NCBI GenBank assembly: GCA_029959085.1
Contig: JARWIR010000003.1
Coordinates: forward strand, 29,527,505 to 29,591,504
Origin: Nemophila menziesii
Taxonomy: Eukaryota; Streptophyta; Magnoliopsida; Boraginales; Hydrophyllaceae
Direction: 5' to 3'
Length of the DNA stretch: 64,000 bases
Shown here: positions 30,861 through 42,890 of the stretch, piece by piece
Numbering within the stretch: position 1 is the stretch's first letter
How the letters are laid out: each line of letters begins with the position of its first letter
Made by a program: the position numbers and the translations under genes
Notes under the pieces: model-generated
The model's input: only the letters and a program-made list of their open reading frames with translations
What the model was told of the DNA's origin: nothing
Databases searched by the model: none

Positions 30861-32474
30861 TGATGTCTCCTTAATTGTTCGTATTTTCGACCCTTAGGAG
30901 ACATCATTTTTGGTGTTTATTTAATCAATTTGATAGACTTTTGGACTAAATATGCAATAATATGATTTTCCTCTTTTATTTCTAGCATTTTTGATTTATT
31001 AAGCTTTTGCGCGTAATATTGGTATTTTTAGTGAAGATTTTACAGGTTTTAGATGTTAGCTAGAAGCGGAATCCGAGGAGAAAGTCAAAGATCACAAAGA
31101 TAGAGTCAAAACTTGAAAAGAAATCCCGAAGATATTATTTTTAGAGCTGAAAATCCATTTTCCAGGCCATAGATTGCTGATTTCGAGATGCTTAAGCGAT
31201 GATTTAGCTGTTGACCTTTGAAGAGAAATCATTCCTTATCGAGTTACGGAACTTTAGCAACTGGAATGAGGTCAATCGGAGTTGTAACGCATCGGGAAAA
31301 GCCGTTTTAGTGAAGGTGTATCAGCAGTTACGGGATTTTGGGCTTAGAATTTGGGCTTGGACATTTAATTAGTGTTTTATTATTAGGTCCAAGCCCTAAT
31401 CCGTTTTTAACCTTATAAAAGGAGATTTTGACCTCATTATTTCACACCTCTCAATTTGTTCTTCAAATTATCTCATCCTTAGAAGAGAGTGTCAACACAA
31501 TTCACATTCTACAAGATTAAACACCAGAGAGAAGTCAACGGAAGGAAGAAGAAGAAGCTACAAGAGCTGGAGAGGGTCTATATCTCCGTTCGTAGTCATT
31601 CCTATTCCGGAAATTAGGTTTTTCTTATCTTTAATTTTGTAATCAAATATGAATTCCTTTATTTTTAATTTAGTTTTTCTTTTTAATATGAGCTAAACAA
31701 TTCATAGTGCTTGAGAACAAACAATGGGTGAATCCCAATTTTATTAATTAACGAATGTTGAATTTGGGTTTTTATTGAATTAAACTAAATTAGGGCTTTT
31801 ACTCTTTTCAATAAATTGAGTTTATTTTACTGTTTTTGGAGTAGCTAACTAAGAACAGGTGTTAGTATCTAGGCTATTCCAATTAGTGGCGATTGGATCA
31901 TCCTGACGGAGGGTTTAGGTACGGAAATATTTATTGAATCTAGGATAGAAGTTAATGATTCTGACGAGCTTAGCTAATCCTAGGGCCAATGAGGTAATAA
32001 CACTTAAACATCCAACAGTGGATCATATTTACCCTGACGGGACTAGTGACACCCTAGGATTGCCTTATAGTTCACCCTGACGGGGGTATAAGGAATTTAG
32101 AATCCCGACCATTGTAATTGACTAATTTAGCCCTTAAACAACATAAGTTAGGAAATAGGATTGGGAGGATCCTTGCGTTCTCAAGTGCTACATCTCATAT
32201 TGCGTTTTACATCATTTTACTTGCGTCTTAGCTTTTATTTGCATTTTAATACTTGTCTTTCATTCATTAGTTCTAATAACAAAACCAAACAAACATTTTA
32301 CCTTTATTTGTTTTCATAAGTGCATCAATCACTATTTGCTAGACATTGTGATCAACCATTCCGTCCTTGGAACGAATCTGATTTATCAGTTATACTACTT
32401 GGGACAACCGTACACTTGCGGTTGTGGTTCGATTATTATTTGCATTTATTTTTAGAACACACAAAGGACCACCA
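30861..32474 (+). repeat. 3' LTR of the intact element
   Basis: 1,614 bp, same length as the 5' LTR and differing from it at two positions by eye. Followed by the GTACG duplication at 32475-32479. Confidence 0.95.
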
Positions 32475-32479
32475 GTACG

Positions 32480-32914
32480 ATTGAAGAATTTGAAGGATCA
32501 TTTAAACAAAAGTCTAATTGCACAGGGACCAACGTGAAAATTCCATAAAATTCTATGGATTTGTATAAAAATATAATTAACAATTGCACTTAAATCAGAT
32601 AATTAAATCATTTTACCTTAATTTTGATTCTTCGATTGTTGATGGCGAAGCCAAGTCGGGTCAATTTTTTAACTTAATTTGTGTTCTTCGATTGTTGATG
32701 ACGTAGCCAAGCCGGGTTGACGATGGTGGAGAATGGTGAAGGTGGAGATGGTTGGAAAGGGGGCGATGCCGGTTTTCTTGTGCAAAAGAGCGGGCATTGT
32801 AGGATTTTGCATAAAAATATATATAAACAATTACACTTAAATCAGATAATTTTAAAAAATTATATAAGTGATGAGTTTAAGTTAATAAATAATTTTTTTG
32901 ATTTAATTTGGGCG
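32480..32914. other. Repeat-derived spacer
   Basis: Two near copies of TTGATGGCGAAGCCAAG(T/C)CGGG (about 32640 and 32695), a phrase that recurs at 33280-34170 and in 45415-45680. No gene. Confidence 0.5.
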
Positions 32915-33175
32915 TCCTTTTGGCCATGAGATTTGCAGTAGATCTCGAGTTAAAGAGTTTTACCTTTTACCCTGAAAATTATCCATGGTATCAATCACAA
33001 CAAGGGAATTAACTGGAGAATCCAACAAATGACTACAAAAGTCTGGAAATGGAGTAAACAACTCCCGAATTGGAAAGTCACTCATATTAAAAGAGATTTT
33101 AATATAGTGGCAACTGGCTAAATGCATCTAAATTAAAGTCGACATCTCAAATTGTCCTAGTAGTTATGTTATTAT
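32915..33175 (+). mobile_element. LINE RNase H fragment
   Basis: Reads LAMRFAVDLELKSFTFYPEN, then after a frameshift INWRIQQMTTKVWKWSKQLP and NWKVTHIKRDFNIVATG. These match the RNase H C-terminal half of the LINEs at 52870-58500. Short, frame-broken. Confidence 0.75.
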
Positions 33176-33296
33176 GTTTTATAATTGTCTTTCTTTGTTA
33201 GGTAGGAATAGTGGTACCGGCTAATGGTGTATGCGAACTCCTTTTATTGTTAATTGTTTTTTACCTTAATTGAGTTCTTCAATTGTTGATGGTGTA

Positions 33297-33850
33297 GGGC
33301 TGCAAACGAACCAAGCCGCTCGAGAGCCGCTCGAGCTCGGCTCGGAGAAAAGCTCGTTCGAGATCGGCTCGAATATAAACAAACTCAAACTCAAGCTTCA
33401 TTTTAAGCTCGATAAATAAACGAGCCTGCTCGAGCTCGGCTCGTGAGCTCGTTTAAAATTATGAATTATAAATTAATATATTATTTACTTATAAATATAC
33501 TATTAAACCTTCAATATTAAATTGTATATTTTTAATTTATTTAGACATTTATTTTTTTATTAATGTTATGTTTCATATTTTCATGTTATACACTCCATCA
33601 AATACCAAATATTCATGAAAATCTCATTTCAACCATAAAAACAACTAAAAAAAGATGTATCTATAAGTTAAATAAGCAAGTTAAAATATTTCTGATTTGG
33701 ATCATTGGAAGCTCGGACTCGACTCGTTTAAATTTGAGCTCGGCTCGGCCCGACCCGTTTAATTTTGAGTTCGGTTCGGCTCGGCTCGAAAAATTAAACA
33801 AACAAGCCTGTACATCTAGTATTCGGCTCGGCTCGGCTCATTTGCAGCCC
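33297..33850. mobile_element. hAT-type MITE rich in GAGCTCGGCTCG
   Basis: Terminal inverted repeats GGGCTGCAAACGA and (inverted) GGGCTGCAAATGA, then long inverted arms of (C)GAGC(T/C)CGGCTCG. The flanking 8-mers ATGGTGTA and TAGGTGTA agree at six positions, consistent with a hAT 8-bp duplication. The interior is AT-rich and non-coding. Confidence 0.82.
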
Positions 33851-33852
33851 TA

Positions 33853-35200
33853 GGTGTAGCCAAGCTAGGTTGATGACAGTGGAGAATGGTCCCCGAGCAA
33901 CACTGGTTGTGTATTTGGATAATCTTTTTTACTAGGATTTGGCCGATTGTATGCATAAAGTTTTTTTTATTAAGGATTAATTAATGGTAATGGTGGTGGG
34001 GCCAACTGATTGTATATGTAAAGTTTTTTTTATTAAGTAATGAATACTTAATGGTCTTAATGATAAGTGGGGCCAGAAACGATCTTGGCCACTACTTATA
34101 TTAAAAGATGTTGACCGTATAAGATATCTTTGTTTTATAGCCAAGCTGCGTTGATGGTGGTGGAGAATGGTCCCCTAGCAACGTTGGTTGTGCGTTTTGA
34201 TAAACAAATCAACTTCTTTTTACTAATTTTTGGTTTGTTGTATGCATAAAAAATTTCTATTATAGATTAATTAATAGTAATGGTGGTGGAGCCAGCCGAT
34301 TGTATTTGTAATTTTTTTTATTAAGTAATAAATAATTAATGGTCTTAATGATAAGTGAGGCCATAAACGATCCTGGCCACCACTTATGTTAAAATATTTG
34401 GACCGTGTAAGATATCCTTGTTTTATAATATAGATAATGAATAATAATGGTCTTAATGATAAATCAGACCATAAACTATCATGAACAACATTTTTGTTAA
34501 AATGGTTTTAATGATAAGTGGGACCAGAAACGATCCTGGCCACCACTTATGTTAAAAGTTTTAGACTGTATAAAATATCTTTGTTTTGTAATAGAAATAA
34601 TGAATAATTAATGGTCTTAATGATAAGTGGAGTTAGAAACAGTACTAGGCAACACTTATGTTAAAAGATTTGGACCGTATAAAACATCTTTGTTTATAAT
34701 ATAGCTTAATGGTTTTAATAATAAGTTGGGTTATAAACGATCTTGACCACCATTTATGTTAAAATGGTCTTAATGATAAGTGGGACCAGAAATAAGTGTC
34801 CGTTTGGGATTGTTTTTTAAAATAATCACTTAAAGTGATTTTAGATCCATAGTAATATTTTAGACTCTAAAAATCACTTTTAGAAAAAGCACTAGATTAG
34901 TGATTATTAAAATAATAACTTTAAGTGATTTTAGATGTCAAGATATTTTTTAATATTTTTTACAAATATTTAAATTTTAATCCAAAAACGCTTTTAGCTC
35001 CAAAATAATCAATCCCAAATGGGCTCTAAGTCTGGCCGCCACTTATGTTAAAAGATTTGGACTGTATAAAATATTTTGTTTTATGATAATAAATTAATGA
35101 ATAAATAATAATATTACTTAAAAGTGGGGTTAGAAACTATCTTAGACACACCATTTATGTTAAATGATTTAAACCTTATAAGATATCTTTATTTTATAAT
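33853..35200. repeat. Degenerate tandem repeats, ~105-bp and ~285-bp units
   Basis: A unit of about 105 bp with TAATGGTCTTAATGATAAGTGG, then CCACTTATGTTAAAAGATTTGGACCGTATAAGATATC-like sequence, recurs at about 34051, 34340, 34450, 34503, 34611, 34709, 34765 and 35100, some copies shortened. The first two copies are part of a longer duplicated unit of about 285 bp (33853-34135 and 34140-34440) that also has GGTGGAGAATGGTCCCC. One unit is split by a Tourist-like MITE. Confidence 0.8.
34796..35026. mobile_element. Tourist-like (PIF/Harbinger) MITE with TAA duplication
   Basis: 231 bp with ends GTGTCCGTTTGGGATTG and CAATCCCAAATGGGCTC, flanked by TAA at 34793-34795 and 35027-35029. Removing the insert restores the repeat unit (CCAGAAATAAGTCTGGCC). 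The interior has self-complementary AATCACTTAAAGTGATT. Confidence 0.88.
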
Positions 35201-35698
35201 ATAGATGTCAGGTTTATTGGGACAAAAATAATTTAATACAATTTATATTTTTTCATTGTTGGGTCGAATTATTTCAATTTGAAAAGGATATATTCCTATA
35301 AATATATAATTACCGTATATTATCTGATTTCAACAACTCATGGTGATAAAAGTATTAGTTAAGATACCGTATATTAGTTAAGTATTAGTTAAGATACTTT
35401 TTTTGTTCAAAAAAGTATTAGTTGAGCTAAATTCTAGAATAAAGACAGATGAAGAAGCTACCGCCGAGTTCATATTTTTCCTTTTCATTTTCACGAAGAA
35501 AGAATGTTGACTTTGATTATAGGAGGCGAATAGTCAAATTTATAGGCCATAACTACCGAGTACTTGCACCGGTCAATGCTACCTCTCTACAGCTTCCTCT
35601 TTTGTTATCTACACTACATCTCTCTTTCTCTCTCACAATCCAATTAATTATCTTCAGCTAGCTACTTCTCGCATTTCATTCAACAGATTACTGAAAAT

Positions 35699-37308
35699 AT
35701 GGCTGTAAGTTTATTTCTCTTTCCGTTTTTTCTTTCATATAATACATCAATTTGATTTAACTGTATATATTGGCTGTAAAAACTAAATACACGATCAACC
35801 CTTCATATATTCCGTCCTGGTAAAAGCTTGTACAAGCATGGAAGTTTTCTGAATAATCACAAAACTCTTCTGTAAATTACATGAAATATTACTTATCCTG
35901 AACAAGTCAACTAAAAAGTAGCTTTTACGTTAATAATGCCTTGTTTGGTTTTGTTTTGCTTGCAATTTTTGTATAACGATCCATGACAAATTTTATATTT
36001 CTAATTCTGGAAGGACGATTTTTCACTTTTTTTATTTTGAACAAGTCACTATTTCTGTTGTTGGTTTCATTAGTTAAAGACCATATGTTACGTTGTACAT
36101 CGTTGACTGCACATTATCATGTCTACTTTGGGTAATCTGCATCTGAATGATATTTTGAGAAACTAAACATGAATAGGTTCATAAAGTCATGGCCTTTTTT
36201 CTCGATTTAGTAATTGATTCTATATAACCCGGCCTGAGTTAGAAACAAAAGTGTTAGATCTATAATACTTGCAAACTAAATTGACACATAATCATAATCC
36301 AGAACTCGTGACATCTAAATTTCAATCTTATTATATGGGAATCTTATAAAAATAACGTGCAGGGTGTACCACAATTTGGAAAATGGGACAGTGAAGACAA
36401 TGTTCCCTACACAGTCTACTTCGAGAAAGCTAGAAAAAACAGAGGAGCTGGTGGAAAGATGATTAATCCAAATGATCCTCGTGAAAATCCAGAGATGTTT
36501 GCTAATTCTGCCTTTTCAGCTCCAGATCCTCCTCCACCCTCCAGACAAAGACCTCAGCCTGAAGAACCAATCAGAAGACCTGAGGAACCAATAAGAAGAG
36601 GAGTGAATAGGCCAGCTCATCAACAACGAGAGAGCAGGGAAGATAATGGTGAGTATAGACAACAGTTTTCTGATTCACCTGCGCGTAATCGCAATGGAGG
36701 ACGCGCAGGTGCGGGTTCTGGAAGTGATACGTCTCAACATCAATATGGTGGTCGTGGGACCGGTACTGGTCGACCAGTGAGATCAAGTGGTGGATCTGAA
36801 CATAGCTTTGAGCGTTCACCTGTGCATCCACAACATCAGGCTAAGTTAGGTGGAAGAGGTAATGGCTCTCCTGCTTGGGAAGGAAAAAAAGAAACTCCTC
36901 ATGGAACTCCTTCAAGAACTCGTATGCAGCCAAAGTCTAGAGATGAACTTGTAAGTTTTCATTTTAATTTCTTCATTGAGATCTTTTTAACTGATTATAA
37001 GTTTAAAATGTAGCCTGCTAGACATGTTATTCCTGAATTTGGTGAATGGAATGATAAGGATACTCAATCTGCCGATAATTATACCTACATTTTCAACCAA
37101 AATGCTAAGAAATCTTCGGAAAACACCAATCCTGCTCCGAGGCAACAAATACATCATATTGATGATAAAAAGGTGTGTACATTGGTTGAACATATTTCCG
37201 GAATAAAATTGAATTTTTAAATGATTATGTGATGCTAATATATTATTTTCTGTTTTTGTGTTGTTTCAGTCCTCACAAGGATGCTGCTTTCCATGGGGTA
37301 GAAAATGA
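35699..37308 (+). CDS. RIN4/NOI-family protein (RPM1-interacting protein 4-like)
   Basis: Four exons with GT-AG borders: 35699-35704 (MA only), 36363-36950, 37014-37172, 37270-37308 (TGA); about 263 aa. RIN4 is a plasma-membrane regulator of plant immunity targeted by bacterial effectors and guarded by NLR receptors. The protein has two NOI motifs: VPQFGKW followed by NVPYTVYFEKARKNRGAG at the N-terminus, and IPEFGEWNDKDTQSADNYTY IFNQNAK in exon 3. Each contains the P-x-FG-x-W site that in Arabidopsis RIN4 is cut by AvrRpt2. Between them is a long, disordered Gly/Arg/Pro-rich linker. The C-terminus, GCCFPWGRK, has a Cys pair suited to palmitoylation, as in RIN4. A two-codon first exon followed by a 658-bp intron is usual for the family. 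From memory the closest Arabidopsis gene is At3g07195. Confidence 0.9.
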
Positions 37309-38004
37309 AGAGTTTTTGAGTAATTTGGTCATGTTTGTTAATAGCTATCAAGATTTCTCATTATTCTTCCTTCTAGACTCTAGTAATGTGTTGTTTGTGC
37401 CTATGAAATACTATTCAGATTCTTATGAATGTGATTTTTTTTCTTTTTGGTCTTTAAGTGGTTTCTTCGGTGCCCATTTGAAGCATGAATTGGGTTTGGT
37501 AATAAGCAATTCTCTTGTTTATTTTTGTTTCCACTAAATCTTTTCTTTAGTCCTTTAATTTTGGGACTGAAAGATAATTTTGTATCTGAATTTTCTTAAT
37601 ACTTTACCTTACGGATTTAAAAGCACAACGCCATCTCCCGATTTTTAAGTTTTTGGTTGAATATACATATCATATAATAGTAAAAGAGAAAGAGTAATGA
37701 TATATAACTGAATAGCACAAAGAGAAAAAAAAAAGCATCAACCGATCCCAATTATAGCTATCAACATTTCTATGTCACCCAGCAAGGTATAATTGTAACC
37801 TGATTGTGACATCCACCATGAAAGATATTCCGCCTAATACACCCGGCACTACATCTGAAGCAAACTAACAATTGATCCATCAGGGGATATTGTGGGGAAA
37901 AATATAATAAATTGTCATATCAATAGCGCACAAGAAGGGGAATGCTAGACAATTCTCCTTACCATGAGATCAGATTTCAATCATCAGAGTTGTTCATTTT
38001 ATTT
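37309..38004. other. 3' UTR and downstream of RIN4-like gene
   Basis: Includes an open stretch 37320-37540 with no recognised protein, and then AT-rich spacer. No other gene. Confidence 0.5.
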
Positions 38005-38310
38005 TATTAATCTTGAAATCGTTCAGGGTATTAATCAGAAATGGAAAATCAACTGGAAAATACGTCCAATGATTTAAGAAATCTGAAAATGTATTGATAG
38101 ATTTCCAATGTGAAAGGTTTGCCGCATGAAGAGAGAATATAATGAAGTCGTAGATCTCCTACTTGAATGCGCAAGACAAAAAATTGACCTCTCGAGATGG
38201 AATTCCACTACGTTAGTGGAGTCTTTTTCTTTTCTCAAATTATTGTACAAGAAAAAAGAAGCTAGATAACTCTTTGTATCTCATTTTCCTTTGACAAAAA
38301 AAATACTATC
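38005..38310 (+). mobile_element. LINE 3' end fragment (RNase H)
   Basis: Reads NLEIVQGINQKWKINWKIRP, then after stops CRMKREYNEVVDLLLECARQ and DLSRWNSTTLVESFSFL, the end of the LINE RNase H domain and its tail. Ends in an A-run near 38298. Heavily truncated at the 5' side. Confidence 0.78.
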
Positions 38311-39123
38311 TAACTTGTAATATGGCGAAAACTCGGTTAAAAGAATGACTTTTAAAGCCATTTTTTGTGTCAATGGGAAAGAAAAAACGATGAATTATCC
38401 AATGCCTTTTTCCCTACACAAGTCCGATAGGAAGCAGTACGAGTCGATAAGGTTGTTGTTCTTTCAATCAGATAAGTCCATATTTTGTCTCACACATTTA
38501 GCCAGACAACCTCCACGCCATTAAGTATTCTTTTGACATGCAGAACTTTCAAGGAATTTTTCTATCCATTAAAGCCACTTGTTTAATGGTTTTGTAACTT
38601 CTCTTTATTAAAATGATTTAAAGCTAAAAATGGTTTTTTCTATTATAAATAATAGAATATTATGTACTAAAAAGTTATGAGTTACAAATTTTATCTATTT
38701 TTTCCTTATGATTTCGTAATTGTGTCATATGAAAAGTTATATATTACCCATAAATATGTAACTCTCCTATCATCGTAAAGATGACAAGTTAAATAAATAA
38801 GAATATACTTTACTCTTTTTTTTGTCTTTATTGGTTTACAACACGTTACCTGTATGAGTTTATTCTTTTGATCTTGTAGAACTTGTAAATAATTTGGTAA
38901 GATTTATGTATTTTATATTCTTATATTATGTTATCTTTGTATGTTTTATACTATTTTTTTAGAATGTATGATACAATTTCTTGTTAATGTGAATGACTTC
39001 AAATTGTTCGTATAGTTCGAAGTATATATTGTTAGTACTTTCAAAAATATTTATAGAAACGAAACGTACAATGAGTTCGATATGCCCTAAGCATATAAGA
39101 AAATATATAAGCTCGAGTCCTAC
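38311..39123. other. No gene recognised
   Basis: AT-rich spacer without clear repeats. Confidence 0.5.
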
Positions 39124-39370
39124 AACAAATTTTATATGTCAGAAACATATAACAAATTTTATAGGTACAAAATCTACGACATATTTTATATGCCTGAAAC
39201 ATATAAAAAAATTATAGGTTCAAAATCTACGAGAAAATTTATATATCGTAAACACTAACCAAATTGTATTTGCCCCAAACCTATCAAATTTTGTATGCGG
39301 GTAGGGTACAATATATTTTATAGGCCTGAAATGTAAAGCACAATTTATAAACTTGAAGTATTGACCAAAG
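39124..39370. repeat. Degenerate ~27-bp minisatellite with two alternating unit types
   Basis: Units of 25-30 bp of the form ACAAATTTTATATGYCNGAAACATATA alternating with ACAAATTTTATAGGTACAAAATCTACG-like units, about nine in all, increasingly diverged towards the right. Unit borders are approximate. Confidence 0.7.
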
Positions 39371-40494
39371 TTCAAAGGTTCGAAATGCATATGGATTTTT
39401 AAAGACTTGAAGCCTATATTAAATTTTAAAGGCATTGTGGAAACTTTTAATTAATATATCACAAAAGGACTATGCTAAAGTATTGGTACGCTTTCATCAC
39501 TACCATTGTAAGATCTCGGCAATGTAAACATACTTACAAATTTTCACGAACCCGAAATTCGTTGATGTAAATATCAGTGGAGATAATTCTCACGAACTAA
39601 AAGTTTGCACACATATATAACTCCTGAAACAATATCATGAAGTGGAAGTTCGTTTAAATATTTTTCATATCATTAGATAGATATTTCTTGAATATTAGTA
39701 ACAAAATGAATTTATTCATAAAAATCACATAGAATCAGGGAGAGATAAGTTTGGAAAACTAAATAATTTTATTAAGTTCTTTATTGTTTGGATAATTTGT
39801 GCAAAGTTTGCATAATAAAGGTTTCATACCTACGACGTCTCTCATAAATCTTTAAAATCATACCATTTGGGCAATCTAATAATTTGTTATTAAATTGGGA
39901 AAAAATAAGTGTTAGTACAAGTTCAGGTACTACTAAATTAATTGAGGGTTTCAAATGAGCAAAAAACTTAAACCAATCTTTGCGGAGTTTTATTTAAAAT
40001 ATATAATTTACGCCTTATATCCATAAGGTTTCTTTAGTGTCTCGTCACCGCCATTATCTGCCAGAGTTGCCACGTTATCACAGGAGTATATCACATCGAC
40101 GTCTGGTAGCATTTTCTTCCTTTCCATTTTTAGATCTAATTGTTTGCTTTTCAGATTAAAATAATGTGGTTAGTGGAAAGCATTTAATGCTTGGTCAGCC
40201 ATTACCGCAATTCGTTTGCTTTGTTTGGATCGTGCAGTTCACACGACTTACTTTCCAGCTTATTTTGTCCATTATTGGGCAATCATGGCTCAATCAACTT
40301 TGGATCAAGATTTTCACGAATTTTGGTGCTGATTTTCTGCTCAGAAAATCAAAAATTCTTTCTGTGCAATTTGTGGAATATTATTTCTGTTTTTCTTCAT
40401 CTCTAATCGTATTCTTTGCCGTTTAGCTTTGTTTTTAAATATTTTTTGCTCAAATTATTTGCTCCATTTTTGTTACGATGTGCTCTAATAACTC
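39371..40494. other. No gene recognised
   Basis: AT-rich; the plus-strand open stretches near 40166-40430 have no recognisable protein features and overlap in two frames. Confidence 0.5.
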
Positions 40495-42080
40495 ATCGTA
40501 AATAGAACTCTACACAATTGATGAAAATTAACAAAGATGATACTAAGAAATCAAAATATATTCCTCCTAACTCGCCGGAGGTAACTATTAGTAATAAAAT
40601 CTCAAGAAATAATATTGCTAAGCCTACTATGATTGCTTCTATTTCTTCTATTTCTAAGGATTTTTATCTACTGAGAAGCAAAGTAGTGTAAAAATCTGGT
40701 AGAAGCTGTTGAAACCCTAAGGTGTCTGATTAAAGTTACGATGTTACTCTATGTGTATTAAATGATATTTGAGAAGTAGCTGGCCCTGAATCTATCAGTG
40801 GTGAACATTATTCTACTCATGATGTAGTAGAGGGAGAAAATGTCCACCGGGCTCCGCACTCTCTCAACCAATGTCTTATCACTGAGGAGAGTTAGGAGTG
40901 TAACGAAAATTATAGTACATGGAAGGTTCCTTCCCCTCCACCAATAGCAAGTGCCTCTGTGAGGGAAGTTACTCCCTTAGACAGTGCTCTTGGCTACAAT
41001 AATAATGATGATAAATAAGAGAAAAAACTACACAAGATTGGTCTAATCTTTTCTCTAATTCTATCAACAAGGACTTGAATCTTAATTTTTTTTCCACCTC
41101 AATTAGTTGATGAAAAATGGTTGTCAAACCCACTAAGTGTGATAAGACGGATGGAGAAGAGATATGAAACGTTGTCTTGTAGGACAATTTTTGGAGAAGC
41201 CCCGTCTTTTTACATAATTAAAAATATGGTGAATATTTGATGGAAAGAAATAGTGAAAGTCGAGATTAAATCCACTGAATCTAATGTCTTCTTATTCAAA
41301 TTTCAAAGTGAGTTGGATTGTGCTGAAACTCTTGACAACATGTGGCACGTAGTAGGCCATATAATGATTTTAAGAAGATAGAATCTAAAAATTGTTATTG
41401 AATAATTTGATATGGAAAAAATACCACTTTGGATTATACGTAGAAAACCCCGTTTACAGTTATGGACTAATGAAGGTCTGGGTTATATTAGTAGTGTTAT
41501 AAGGGTCCCTATTCAAATGGATTCTATAACTAATACTCGCAATAGACTTAACTATGCCATAGTATGTGTGGAGGTTGACTTATCTAAATATGTTGTGAAG
41601 AACATCCATGTTGACCTAAAAGAAGATGTCATCCACAATGTTCGTGTAAGCTATGAATTTATTCCCTCTAAATGCTCTAATTGTAATGTTTTTAATCATA
41701 AATCTTCTGAATGTTATCAAGGAAAAGTCAAAAAGTTTGAATTGCTAAGAGTACTAAATCTAATGAGGATGTTATTGTAACAACTAATGTTTATGGTTAT
41801 AGGGAGCGACTCGAGTCAAAAGAAAAAGTCAAATCCGAGACTTAAGTACCATAAGCAAGCCTATCTCCAAAGATAAAGAAGTCACTCGTTTGAATATAAT
41901 CAACATCTCTAATGCTTAAGTGATCTTGTACAAATTGAATAAAATATTGAGGAAGCAATTAATCGATTCATTGATTTAAACAAGGGGCCTAAGGGTAGTA
42001 AGCCTCCTAAATCAATACGATCAATACATCTTGAAATATTAGAGGCCTGAATAAGAATATTGCTGCTTATATCGCATAAA
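40495..42080 (+). mobile_element. 5' part of a LINE (DUF4283 and zinc knuckle), decayed
   Basis: Frame-broken upstream ORF of the plant LINE type. It contains a DUF4283-like stretch (VFLFKFQSELDCAETLDNMW and WHVVGHIMILRR, about 41290-41380), then MEKIPLWIIRRKPRLQLWTN and GYISSVIRVPIQMD (41412-41525). A CCHC zinc knuckle CSNCNVFNHKSSEC follows at about 41673-41714. Near 42038 NIRGLNK, the start of the endonuclease ORF, is visible and the match ends soon after. Stops occur throughout. This is the complementary end to the 5'-truncated LINE copies elsewhere, so a longer copy was cut here. Confidence 0.82.
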
Positions 42081-42890
42081 TTCAAAATGGCTACATCAAA
42101 GGATACAAAACAAAACATATATCACCTTAATTTTATACACACACGAGTTACAAAATAATGGAGATATTGACATTAATCAAATACAATCATGTCACAATCT
42201 TGTTGATTTGTTCACCAGAGTATTTTCAACCACAACATTCAAGAGAAATGGTTCACAATATTGGATGGGCTAACTCATATATCTCTTACAAATATCGAAG
42301 GGAACGTAATAATGCACTATACTATTTTTCCTTTGTTCAAGTTTTTATCCCACTGGGGTTTTCTTAACAAGGTTTTAACGAGACAGTGTTTCATGATGAT
42401 TAGTTCCATGTGTACGTACTCTTTTTCCTTCAACGAAGTTTTATCCCACGAGAGTCTGGCAAGGTTTCGTCAAGGCATATTTCCTAATGGACGGACATCC
42501 AAGGGAGAGTACATCATCTCCATAGGTTTGACAAAATAATCTAACAATCGACACCCCTAGAGATCACTCCCCGTAAGTGCATGGGTCGTTTGCAAGTAAT
42601 AAGTAAGTATTAAAGTATCTTTCTCCACAAGGACTGTAAGGATAACTACTACTGTGTTCTTAGGAAGCGTAGATGTATTTAGTTATGGTTACTAAGATAT
42701 ATGAATATAAAGTATATATTTGTTGAGACATCTCGTGACTTCTTTATTTTCTTCTTTCCCAAAACGTAAAATGTTTGGATTCATCTTCAATGCGGATGGT
42801 CACATGTTCCTTCATTCACGTTTATTATGGTGCGACTTGTGGCCAAGAATGGACTCCCAAGTATGAGCAGGATGTACTTATCCGCACCTT
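42081..42890. other. Retroelement-end-like sequence and spacer
   Basis: At 42345-42390 a phrase TTTTATCCCACTGGGGTTTT and then AACAAGGTTTTAACGAGACA, and a second similar TTTTATCCCACGAGAG at about 42440, resemble the leader or polypurine-side region of plant copia elements. No ORF or LTR pair was established. Confidence 0.4.

Larger units (their letters stand above)
25216..32474 (+). mobile_element. Intact non-autonomous gypsy-type LTR retrotransposon (gag-only)
   Basis: A 7,259-bp element with two 1,614-bp LTRs, GTACG target duplications, a primer binding site right after LTR1, one gag-like ORF and a polypurine tract (GAGTTGGGGGTCT) right before LTR2. By eye the LTRs differ at two positions (25277 against 30898-30899 region, AGAAG/AGGAG; and TAGTCCACC/TAGTTCACC), so insertion is recent. 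No protease, RT, RNase H or integrase motif occurs in any frame, so movement would need a partner element. The PBS and the leader motifs point to the Tat/Ogre-Athila side of Ty3/gypsy. This agrees with gag-only elements such as TR-GAGs. About 2.6 kb between the ORF and LTR2 is non-coding. Confidence 0.94.

Noticed and set aside
37229..37537. 102-codon ORF downstream of and overlapping the last RIN4-like exon
   Set aside because: It overlaps the real last exon in another frame and then the 3' UTR; no recognisable protein.
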